This document shows positions 17,903 through 25,103 of a DNA stretch of 64,000 bases, piece by piece. Made by a program: the position numbers and the translations under genes. The first letter of the stretch is position 1, and every line of letters begins with the position of its first letter. A model generated the notes under the pieces. It did no database searches, was not told where the DNA came from, and was given only the letters and a program-made list of their open reading frames with translations. This stretch comes from Autumnicola musiva. GTDB lineage: Bacteria > Bacteroidota > Bacteroidia > Flavobacteriales > Flavobacteriaceae. The stretch lies in NCBI RefSeq assembly GCF_031846585.1, contig NZ_JAVRHK010000006.1, positions 124,001 to 188,000 of the forward strand. The letters are read 5' to 3'.

Positions 17903-18742
17903 ATGTCAACTTGTAGAATTTTTTTAATGCTTCTTTTTTGTGGAACAATCAGCTTAGCGCAGGAAGACAGGGCACAACTGATTAAAAAGGAAGAAGGCTT
18001 CAGCCATCCGGAATCGATTATACAGCATCCTTCCGGTTCTTTTTGGTATGTATCGAATATGGCTGGTAATACTAAAGGTGATGGATTTATTTCCCGACTC
18101 AATAAAGACGGTAAAATAGAAACACTAAAGTGGATAACAGGTTTGGAAGATCCAAAAGGTTTGCTTTTTCATAAGGGGCAGCTTTATGTGAGTAATAATA
18201 CCGAGTTTATTCAAATAGATGCTGAAAGTGGCGAAATAACCGATATTTTTGAAGTGGAAGGAGCTAAATCACTTAATGATGTTACCCTGGGAGAAAATGA
18301 TAATATTTATATTTCTGATATGGGAAAAAACAGCATTTATGTTTTTGATCCTGAAGAAGGTGAAGTATCGGAATGGCTTAATTCTGATGAACTTAAGGAC
18401 CCGAATGGTGTTTTAATGGTAGATAATATGTTATATGTGGGATCCTGGGGAAATGAAGAACCTGGAAATTTAAACGTGATTAATCCTGATGATAAAACCA
18501 TAGAACAGGTAACTACAGGCGGGATAGGAAATGTAGATGGCCTTCAGAAAATTGACGGGAATTCCTTTTATGTATCCGACTGGGGTACAGGAAGAATTTT
18601 TAAAGTAAACAGGCAGGGGGAGAAAGAGTTAATATTGACTGCCGAAAAAAGTTCCGGGGATATTTTATATATTGAAGACCGAAATCAGCTGGTATTGCCA
18701 ATGAACTTGCAAAATGCCATCTGGTGGTATCAATTAAACTAA
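17903..18742 (+). CDS. Secreted SMP-30/gluconolactonase-like beta-propeller
   Basis: A 279-residue exported protein. The signal peptide ends near SLAQ (about residue 19). The body is made of NHL/SMP-30-like blades: SGSFWYVSNMAG, GLLFHKGQLYVSNNTEF, DNIYISDMGKNSIYVFD, MLYVGSWGNEEPGNL and NSFYVSDWGTGRIFKV. Length and blade spacing fit a six-bladed propeller. SMP-30 relatives are metal-dependent lactonases, but the metal ligands cannot be assigned with confidence here. It is followed after 17 bases by a small membrane peptide gene. Confidence 0.85.
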   Translation: MSTCRIFLMLLFCGTISLAQEDRAQLIKKEEGFSHPESIIQHPSGSFWYVSNMAGNTKGDGFISRLNKDGKIETLKWITGLEDPKGLLFHKGQLYVSNNTEFIQIDAESGEITDIFEVEGAKSLNDVTLGENDNIYISDMGKNSIYVFDPEEGEVSEWLNSDELKDPNGVLMVDNMLYVGSWGNEEPGNLNVINPDDKTIEQVTTGGIGNVDGLQKIDGNSFYVSDWGTGRIFKVNRQGEKELILTAEKSSGDILYIEDRNQLVLPMNLQNAIWWYQLN

Positions 18743-18759
18743 TAAATTATCCATTAATT

Positions 18760-18912
18760 ATGGAAAACACGAACAAACACAACCACAGTACGGAGGATTA
18801 TATCGTAGAAGATAATAAGAAGACCAAATTTGGAGGTACTTTTATCGCTATAGTGCTTATCATTTTAATAGCTGCCGTAGCCATAACCGGAGTATTTTTT
18901 GATTTCTGGTAA
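18760..18912 (+). CDS. 50-residue single-pass membrane peptide
   Basis: The ATG at 18760 starts a peptide with a hydrophilic His/Asn/Glu-rich head (about 25 residues) and one strong transmembrane helix (GGTFIAIVLIILIAAVAITG), ending FFDFW. An in-frame upstream start would overlap the propeller gene and is unlikely. It is probably co-transcribed with the propeller gene 17 bases upstream. Function unknown. Confidence 0.65.
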   Translation: MENTNKHNHSTEDYIVEDNKKTKFGGTFIAIVLIILIAAVAITGVFFDFW

Positions 18913-18914
18913 AT

Positions 18915-19559
18915 TTATATTTTAATCTCATTCATAAGCAGGAAAGCCTTATTCACAAACTCCTTTTCAAGAAAAATTGTAAAATAGTTAGAGGTAGAAA
19001 TCATTTCAAACACCGGAATGCCTTCATAGGCTAATAATTTAAATATGTAGAAATACATCCCGACCGTTTTTGAACTGTTCTGCGGAAGAGCAATCGTAAT
19101 TGAAGATAATTCATTCTTAACCGAAACTCTAATTTCACTTCTAAAGCAATCTTCAACCAAATCTGTAAGAGAGGAGGAAACGAGAATATTGCTTTCCTGA
19201 TAATTGCTGGAGTAGTTAAGGTAAACACCTGTTTTATCTTTTACTGCTTCCAGTAGGCGTGCTTTATTGGCAATGATACTGTTTGAATTAAGAAAGGTAT
19301 ATTCTGTAACACCTGAGCGTACCACAATATCTCCAAGGTTGCGGAGCGCATTCATGTTCACCTTACTACGCTTTGGTGCATAACGGCGCAATGCCATAAT
19401 TATGGATCCCTGTTTAACAGACTTCCGCATTTCTGTTTCAACCTGTGGCTGGATATCGGCGGCAAGCCCGCTAAAGTTAATAATATCCCTCGCCATGGCA
19501 TCATCAAGAAATGGCTGATGCTTTATAATATTGTGAACGCAGGTGGTAATAGTCTTCAT
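18915..19559 (-). CDS. ACT-like regulatory protein, unknown
   Basis: A 214-residue soluble protein. The N-terminal half is helical and basic (GSIIMALRRYAPKRSKVN), possibly a winged-helix-like segment. The C-terminal 70 residues read as an ACT-like alpha/beta domain (ELSSITIALPQNSSKTVGMYF … IPVFEMISTSNYFTIFLE). It is transcribed away from the aspartate kinase gene, whose own C-terminus carries ACT domains. It could sense an amino acid and control that gene (inference). No name recognised. Confidence 0.7.
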   Translation of the reverse strand: MKTITTCVHNIIKHQPFLDDAMARDIINFSGLAADIQPQVETEMRKSVKQGSIIMALRRYAPKRSKVNMNALRNLGDIVVRSGVTEYTFLNSNSIIANKARLLEAVKDKTGVYLNYSSNYQESNILVSSSLTDLVEDCFRSEIRVSVKNELSSITIALPQNSSKTVGMYFYIFKLLAYEGIPVFEMISTSNYFTIFLEKEFVNKAFLLMNEIKI

Positions 19560-19658
19560 GTTAAATATTATACAATTTGTACGAATATATGTAAAATGTG
19601 TCGTTTTCTTGGGGAACGAGCCCGGAAAAACTAATTATGCATCACTAATTTTTTGATG

Positions 19659-20996
19659 ATGAGAATATTAAAATTCGGAGGAACTTCTGTAGGCGCTGTA
19701 GAAAGCATAAGAAATGTAAAAAATATAGTTCTTTCCCAACCGGGAGAAAAAATTTTGGTTCTTTCGGCGATGGCAGGGGTTACCAATGAACTGGTCAAAA
19801 TTTCTGATTTGATGAAAGCCGGAAATTTAGGTGAGATTTCTAAAGTAATTGATGATCTTCGGTTAAAGCATGAATTAGCAATTAATGAGCTTATCCAGAA
19901 TAACCAAATTAAACAGGAGACCAATCTTCGGTTAAATAAAATTTTCGGTGAACTTGAAAATACTACCAAAAAAACACATTCCGAAACTGTATATTCTGAA
20001 ATTGTCACTTTTGGGGAAACAATCTTAACCATCATTTTCTCTCAATTTCTCAAAAGTGAGGGTATTAATAATCAATGGCTGGATGCAAAAGAATTCATGT
20101 ATGTGAGCAATCTTGAGAATCCGGACACGAGAAGAGTGGGAGAGTTATTTGAAGAAGTTACTTCAGCTAAAGACCAGAGCGATATTTACATTACCCAGGG
20201 CTTTGTTTGCATTAATAAAAATAATCAAATAAGTACTCTTAAAAGAGGAGGAAGCGATTACACGGCCACCATTTTAGGCGCTTCAATTAATGCTAAAGAA
20301 GTACAGATATGGACAGATATTGATGGTTTTCATAATAATGACCCCCGCTATGTGGAAAATACACACCGAATATCAGAACTGAGTTTTGAAGAAGCTGCGG
20401 AACTGGCTTATTTCGGTGCAAAAATTTTGCATCCTCAAACCATATCTCCCGTAATGGATAAAAATATTCCTATTTATCTTAAAAATACTTTCACTCCAGA
20501 ATCCAGTGGGACACGTATTTCACCTGAGGTAAGGCATAAAGGATTAAAGGCTATTTCAGCAAAAGATGGTATAACAGCGATTAAAATCAAATCTAACCGA
20601 ATGTTGATGGCCCACGGTTTCCTTCGAAAAATTTTTGATGTTTTTGACAATTATGAAACTGCCATAGACATGATTACAACTTCTGAGATTGCTATTTCGC
20701 TCACTATTGATGATGATCGTAATTTAAATGAAATTTTAGCAGAACTGGATTCTTATGCAGAAATTACTGTTGAAAAAAATCATAGTATAATTTGCGTGGT
20801 GGGAGAATCTGTAATAGAAGATAAGCACACCTACAGGCTTTTTGAACTTTTAAATGACATTCCTGTAAGGATGATTTCTTATGGAGGAAGTAGTAATAAT
20901 ATTTCACTTCTTGTAGATACTGAAAATAAAATAGCCACACTTAGAAAACTGAATGAAAAACTTTTTAGTACCTCCTTAATATCTGAAACAGCTTAA
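19659..20996 (+). CDS. Aspartate kinase
   Basis: A 445-residue monofunctional aspartokinase, which makes aspartyl phosphate for Lys, Thr, Met and diaminopimelate synthesis. The kinase domain opens with KFGGTSVG and includes GGSDYTATILGA and WTDIDGFHNNDPR. Two ACT domains follow from about residue 300 (TAIKIKSNRML and ITVEKNHSIICVVGES), so feedback control is expected. Three tandem start options (TTG 19653, ATG 19656, ATG 19659) differ by only two residues; the last gives the usual start. It is divergent from the ACT-like gene and ends at a strong terminator. Confidence 0.95.
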   Translation: MRILKFGGTSVGAVESIRNVKNIVLSQPGEKILVLSAMAGVTNELVKISDLMKAGNLGEISKVIDDLRLKHELAINELIQNNQIKQETNLRLNKIFGELENTTKKTHSETVYSEIVTFGETILTIIFSQFLKSEGINNQWLDAKEFMYVSNLENPDTRRVGELFEEVTSAKDQSDIYITQGFVCINKNNQISTLKRGGSDYTATILGASINAKEVQIWTDIDGFHNNDPRYVENTHRISELSFEEAAELAYFGAKILHPQTISPVMDKNIPIYLKNTFTPESSGTRISPEVRHKGLKAISAKDGITAIKIKSNRMLMAHGFLRKIFDVFDNYETAIDMITTSEIAISLTIDDDRNLNEILAELDSYAEITVEKNHSIICVVGESVIEDKHTYRLFELLNDIPVRMISYGGSSNNISLLVDTENKIATLRKLNEKLFSTSLISETA

Positions 20997-21045
20997 ACAT
21001 TCTGTTAGCGAGCATTTTTAATGAATGTTCATTTTTGTGTAGTGA

Positions 21046-21073
21046 AAAACCGTCGGCATTAGTCGGCGGTTTT
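21046..21073. terminator. Bidirectional terminator
   Basis: AAAACCGTCG and CGGCGGTTTT form a 10-pair stem (one T-G) around an eight-base loop, between the aspartate kinase gene (+) and the glycosyltransferase gene (-). It overlaps the last 15 bases of the latter. Confidence 0.8.
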
Positions 21074-22309
21074 CCTGTTTTTTTCCTCTATAAACCTTGA
21101 CATAAAATAAGTGCTTTTATGAAGGTGATGCTTCAGCATGGCCCCCGTAAAATTCTTTCTTCTATGCTGAAGTAGATTTTTATTTAATTCATTTATTTTC
21201 CCAATTAATTCCTGTTCAAAAATTTGTTTTGAAAACCGCTGATTAATAATGGAAAAACCATTTCTCTGTGCTTTTATCCATTGCTTTTCATTTTGATATA
21301 AACCAACAGCTTTCTCAGCAAAATCTTTCGTTTTATTTTCAATAAAGCCGTTCCAGGGAAAATTACCGGCTATTCCTTCAGCACCCACAGAAGTGGTTAC
21401 AGAAGGAGTTCCACATTGCATGGCATCTATAAATTTACCTTTTAAGCCCGCGCCAAATTGAAGAGGGGCAAGACATATTTTGGCATTTTTCATTACTTCA
21501 TATGCATTTTCTGCACGTCCCTTTACTAAAAATCCCGAAGCTTTATGATGAAGGTCCAGTACTTTTTGCGTAGGATAAGCACCGTAGATATGAAGTTCAG
21601 CTTTTGGCAGTTTTTGCCTTATGAGCGGCCAGATTTCTTTTTTTAATTGAAGCACAGCGTTCCAGTTAGGTTCGTGTTTAAAATTACCAATGCTCAAAAA
21701 ATGACTCCTGGAATTAAAATCAGGCAAATTCTTTATTTCTTCTTCAGAAATACCTTCTAAAAAAAACGGCAGATACAGCAGCAGGTTTTTATCAATTTTG
21801 AAGTCAGTGATAAGTAAATCCATCTCCACTTCAGAAATAATTAGGGAAAGGTCGCACCTGTAGATTGCGGCTATTTCCCTTTTTGTAAGATCGGAATCAA
21901 AAAATATTTCTTCAGGCAAAATTTGTCTTTTCCAGGCCTGCATTCTTGCGTCTCTTAGGAAATGAAGGTCTTCGGTGTCTAAAATTTTCAGTGCCTCAGG
22001 ACAAATTTTATCTACCCGCCAACCAAATTGTTCCTCCATCATAAAACGGTCAAAAAGCACAATTTGAGGCTTTATTTTCATCAGAAAATCATCAAAAGAA
22101 GGATCATTCAATTTGATGTTTTTCGTAGCAATGCCCATCTTCTTCAAATTGGCCATAAAAGGAGTGGGTACTGCTGTGGTGGCAAAGACAATTGAATAGT
22201 TTTCTGCTAAAAAGAAGTCCAGAAGCTGCATCATTCGGCTTCCCGCGGCAGAAGAAGCAGGCTCGGGCCAGACATAGCCAACAACAAGCAGATTTTTTTG
22301 ATTCGACAT
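21059..22309 (-). CDS. GT4-type glycosyltransferase
   Basis: A 416-residue GT-B glycosyltransferase. The N-terminal half begins with a Gly/Ser-rich strand-loop (GYVWPEPASSAAGSRM). The C-terminal half has the typical order HIYGAYPTQKV, FLVKGRAENAYEVMKNAKIC and APLQFGAGLKGKFIDAMQCG, where the last carries the nucleotide-sugar-binding acidic/Gly region (here FIDAMQCGTP). Length is normal. It should transfer a sugar to a surface glycan, but there are no other glycan genes beside it and the acceptor is unknown. Confidence 0.85.
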   Translation of the reverse strand: MSNQKNLLVVGYVWPEPASSAAGSRMMQLLDFFLAENYSIVFATTAVPTPFMANLKKMGIATKNIKLNDPSFDDFLMKIKPQIVLFDRFMMEEQFGWRVDKICPEALKILDTEDLHFLRDARMQAWKRQILPEEIFFDSDLTKREIAAIYRCDLSLIISEVEMDLLITDFKIDKNLLLYLPFFLEGISEEEIKNLPDFNSRSHFLSIGNFKHEPNWNAVLQLKKEIWPLIRQKLPKAELHIYGAYPTQKVLDLHHKASGFLVKGRAENAYEVMKNAKICLAPLQFGAGLKGKFIDAMQCGTPSVTTSVGAEGIAGNFPWNGFIENKTKDFAEKAVGLYQNEKQWIKAQRNGFSIINQRFSKQIFEQELIGKINELNKNLLQHRRKNFTGAMLKHHLHKSTYFMSRFIEEKNRKTAD

Positions 22310-22429
22310 GAAGAATAAAAGTTATGGTGTAAAATTAACCATTTCTTTCGTCCTCTGAAATTCCGGAGGTTTTCAGATTTTCTCTTAGGCAAAATTTGAG
22401 TAACTTGTTAAATAGATAATTAAAATCAC

Positions 22430-22936
22430 ATGAGCAGAGGATTTGTAAAAGAAGAAGACCAGGAAGAAGCACCTATTATACCTCCAAGAGCGGCATTGCC
22501 CGCAGGTGTAACCAATTATGTAACACCTGCGGGATTGCAACAATTACTGGATGAGAAAAATGAACTGGAACAAAACAGGGCTTCGCTTGAAATTGAGGAT
22601 GATACGGAAAAGAGACGGAGCCAGGCTTTAATTGATGGTAAATTAAATCTTCTGAAAGAGCGGATTAATTCTGCACGCGTACTGGAACCTGGTGAACAGG
22701 TGCAGGACGAGGTGCGCTTTGGAGCGGAAGTAGCGTTTTTAGACCTGGATAAAAATCAGGAACAAAAATTTCAGATTGTAGGAGTGGATGAGGCAGATGT
22801 GAAAAAGCAGAAAATTGCTTTTGTTGCTCCTATTGCCCGAGCCTTAACCGGTAAAAGGCTGGGGGACACGGTAACTTTTAAATTAGGCGCTGAATTAAGA
22901 AAATTAAAAATACAGAAGGTTAATTATAATCAGTAA
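22430..22936 (+). CDS. GreA/GreB-family transcription factor
   Basis: A 168-residue protein with a GreA/B-type C-terminal domain (residues 95-168, FGAEVAFLDLDKNQEQKFQIVG … APIARALTGKRLGDTVTF). The coiled-coil segment before it (ELEQNRASLEIEDDTEKRRSQ) is shorter than in GreA, and a Pro-rich leader replaces the usual start. Such variants bind the RNA polymerase secondary channel, but the acidic tip needed for transcript cleavage cannot be confirmed. The next gene starts five bases after its stop. Confidence 0.85.
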   Translation: MSRGFVKEEDQEEAPIIPPRAALPAGVTNYVTPAGLQQLLDEKNELEQNRASLEIEDDTEKRRSQALIDGKLNLLKERINSARVLEPGEQVQDEVRFGAEVAFLDLDKNQEQKFQIVGVDEADVKKQKIAFVAPIARALTGKRLGDTVTFKLGAELRKLKIQKVNYNQ

Positions 22937-22941
22937 AAGTT

Positions 22942-24849
22942 ATGCAGGTTTATATTGTAATGGGAGTTTCGGGAGTGGGCAAAACCACCATAGGAAAACT
23001 TTTGGCAGAAGAATTAGGTTTAAAATTTTATGATGCCGATGATTTTCATCCCGGTATTAACCGTGAGAAAATGAAGAATGGAATTGCGCTAAAAGATGAG
23101 GATCGTGAAGAATGGCTGGAGACCCTTGCTTCAAACATTCTGGAATGGGAAAAAAATAGTGGCGCTGTTTTAGCTTGTTCTGCTTTAAAGGAAGAGTATA
23201 GGAAGCAGCTTCAATCGGTTCCCAAACAAAATATCACATGGATTTTTCTTCACAGTGAATATGATGTTATTCATAAAAGACTTTCAGCCAGGAAAGACCA
23301 TTACTTTAAACCTGAATTGCTAAGATCCCAATTTGATACCCTTGAAATGCCCAAGTATGGTTTTCATATAAATGTAGATGGTTCCGTTGAAGAAATTATG
23401 GCGGCCATTCTTGCAAAGCTGCAGGGAAACAGTAAAGCTCCTGTTGGCCTGGTTGGCCTGGGAGTTATGGGTAAAAGTCTGGCTATAAACCTGGCAACTA
23501 AAGGAGTTGATGTTTCTGTGTTTAACCGGCATGTGGAAGAGCTGGAGGTAGATATTGCTAAAAATTTTGCTGCAGAAAACAAGTCCATTTACGATTTTCC
23601 CTGGTTTGATAATATGGAAAAATTTATGACCAGTTTGGAACGGCCCCGTAATATTATTCTGATGGTAAATGCCGGCCCTGCCGTAGATTTGGTTATAGAA
23701 AGTTTACAGCCGTTTTTAAATGAAGACGATCTTATTATAGATGGTGGAAACTCCCATTATAAAGATACTATCAGGAGAGAAAAAGAATTGAAAAAACAAG
23801 GTATCTTATTTATGGGAGCCGGTATTTCGGGTGGGGAAGAAGGAGCCAGGAAGGGACCTTCCATTATGCCCGGTGGGTCAGATGAAGCCTATAATCGTGT
23901 GGGAGGCATATTAGAAACCATTGCTGCCCGTGATAAAAATGGTGATCCCTGCTGTACTCATGTGGGACCTAACGGAGCAGGACATTTTGTGAAAATGCTG
24001 CATAATGGTGTAGAATATGGAGAAATGCAGTTGATTTCAGAAGCTTATCACCTCTTGAGATTTGGCGCAAAAGCCTCTCCGGAAGAAATAGCTTCAATTT
24101 TTGAAAACTGGAACAGGGATATGAAAAGTTTTCTTCTTGAAATATCCGTAGATATTCTTAGAAAGAGAGAAGACAATGGCTTTCTTATAGACAAAATCCT
24201 TGATGCTGCCAAACAAAAAGGAACAGGTGGTTGGTCTACAAACGCTGCCCTGGAACTGGGTGTACCTTTAGATACCATTACCGCGGCTGTACTTGCCAGG
24301 AACATTTCCGGAAAAAAGCAGGAAAGAACGCAAGCCGTGGAAATGTATGGGAACAATCAACAAGCTTTCACCTCTGTAGAAGAAATTTCAGAAGGATTAT
24401 TCAATGCTTTTAAAGCCGGCAGTATTATTAACCACGCCATAGGTTTTGATCTACTTTTGGAAGCTTCAAAAAGCTATAACTGGAATCTTAACTTATCTGA
24501 AATTGCCCGTATCTGGACCAATGGCTGTATTATCAGGTCGCAATTAATGGAGGAACTTATTGAATTACTAAAACATTCTCCGTCTAAAAACCTCTTGATG
24601 AATAAAGAAATATCAAAGCGGATAAAAGAATACCAGCCGCATTTAAACCAGATTGTAGGAAATGCCATAAATGCAGGTTTCCCCATGCCGTTAATGTCTT
24701 CTGCAGTAAATTACCTGCATAGTTTCACTTCTGCCCAATCTTCAGCAAATATGATACAGGCGCAGAGGGATTATTTTGGCGCTCATACTTATGAACGAAC
24801 TGATAAAGCCCGGGGAGAATTTTTTCACACAGATTGGCTGGATAATTAA
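22942..24849 (+). CDS. gntK-gnd: Gluconokinase / 6-phosphogluconate dehydrogenase fusion
   Basis: A 635-residue bifunctional enzyme for two successive steps: gluconate to 6-phosphogluconate, then oxidative decarboxylation to ribulose 5-phosphate. Residues 1-165 are a gluconokinase with Walker A GVSGVGKTT, YDADDFHPGINREKM and LACSALKEEYRKQL. From about residue 170 a complete decarboxylating 6-phosphogluconate dehydrogenase follows: dinucleotide motif GLVGLGVMG, IDGGNSHYKDT, GISGGEEGARKGPSIMPGG and KMLHNGVEYGEMQL with the catalytic Lys. Its 465-residue length equals a free-standing Gnd, so the fusion is precise. No stop or frameshift separates the halves. Confidence 0.95.
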   Translation: MQVYIVMGVSGVGKTTIGKLLAEELGLKFYDADDFHPGINREKMKNGIALKDEDREEWLETLASNILEWEKNSGAVLACSALKEEYRKQLQSVPKQNITWIFLHSEYDVIHKRLSARKDHYFKPELLRSQFDTLEMPKYGFHINVDGSVEEIMAAILAKLQGNSKAPVGLVGLGVMGKSLAINLATKGVDVSVFNRHVEELEVDIAKNFAAENKSIYDFPWFDNMEKFMTSLERPRNIILMVNAGPAVDLVIESLQPFLNEDDLIIDGGNSHYKDTIRREKELKKQGILFMGAGISGGEEGARKGPSIMPGGSDEAYNRVGGILETIAARDKNGDPCCTHVGPNGAGHFVKMLHNGVEYGEMQLISEAYHLLRFGAKASPEEIASIFENWNRDMKSFLLEISVDILRKREDNGFLIDKILDAAKQKGTGGWSTNAALELGVPLDTITAAVLARNISGKKQERTQAVEMYGNNQQAFTSVEEISEGLFNAFKAGSIINHAIGFDLLLEASKSYNWNLNLSEIARIWTNGCIIRSQLMEELIELLKHSPSKNLLMNKEISKRIKEYQPHLNQIVGNAINAGFPMPLMSSAVNYLHSFTSAQSSANMIQAQRDYFGAHTYERTDKARGEFFHTDWLDN

Positions 24850-25001
24850 TGGATATCCAACTAATCTCTGCAGTATTAACAGGTATTGTGCTACTACTTT
24901 TTTCTTATTCTGAAGCTAAAGATTCAGGCTTTTCTTTCATTGCTAATTGTATGGTGATTACTGGATTTGCGGTAGCCGAAAGAGGTCTTGCAGTAAAGTA
25001 A
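24849..25001 (+). CDS. Possible 50-residue membrane peptide
   Basis: The ATG shares a base with the stop of the fusion gene (TAATG), a typical coupling junction. The peptide has a hydrophobic helix at residues 3-20 (IQLISAVLTGIVLLLFSY), a short polar turn and a second, weaker hydrophobic stretch, and ends with TAA at 24999-25001. Support is only the junction and the membrane-like composition. Function unknown. Confidence 0.4.
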   Translation: MDIQLISAVLTGIVLLLFSYSEAKDSGFSFIANCMVITGFAVAERGLAVK

Positions 25002-25103
25002 TCTTGTTTTTGTCTCGAAACTATGGGAGCTAAGTGGTTTTGCTTCTGTCTTAAAAACTCAAGATGAAGTCTCTAAAATTCAGTTTTTAGCATAATGTAA
25101 ATT

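Noticed and set aside
25053..25088. AAAAACT/AGTTTTT inverted repeat after the usher-like gene
   Set aside because: The stem is only seven AT-rich pairs with a 22-base loop, too weak to call a terminator.
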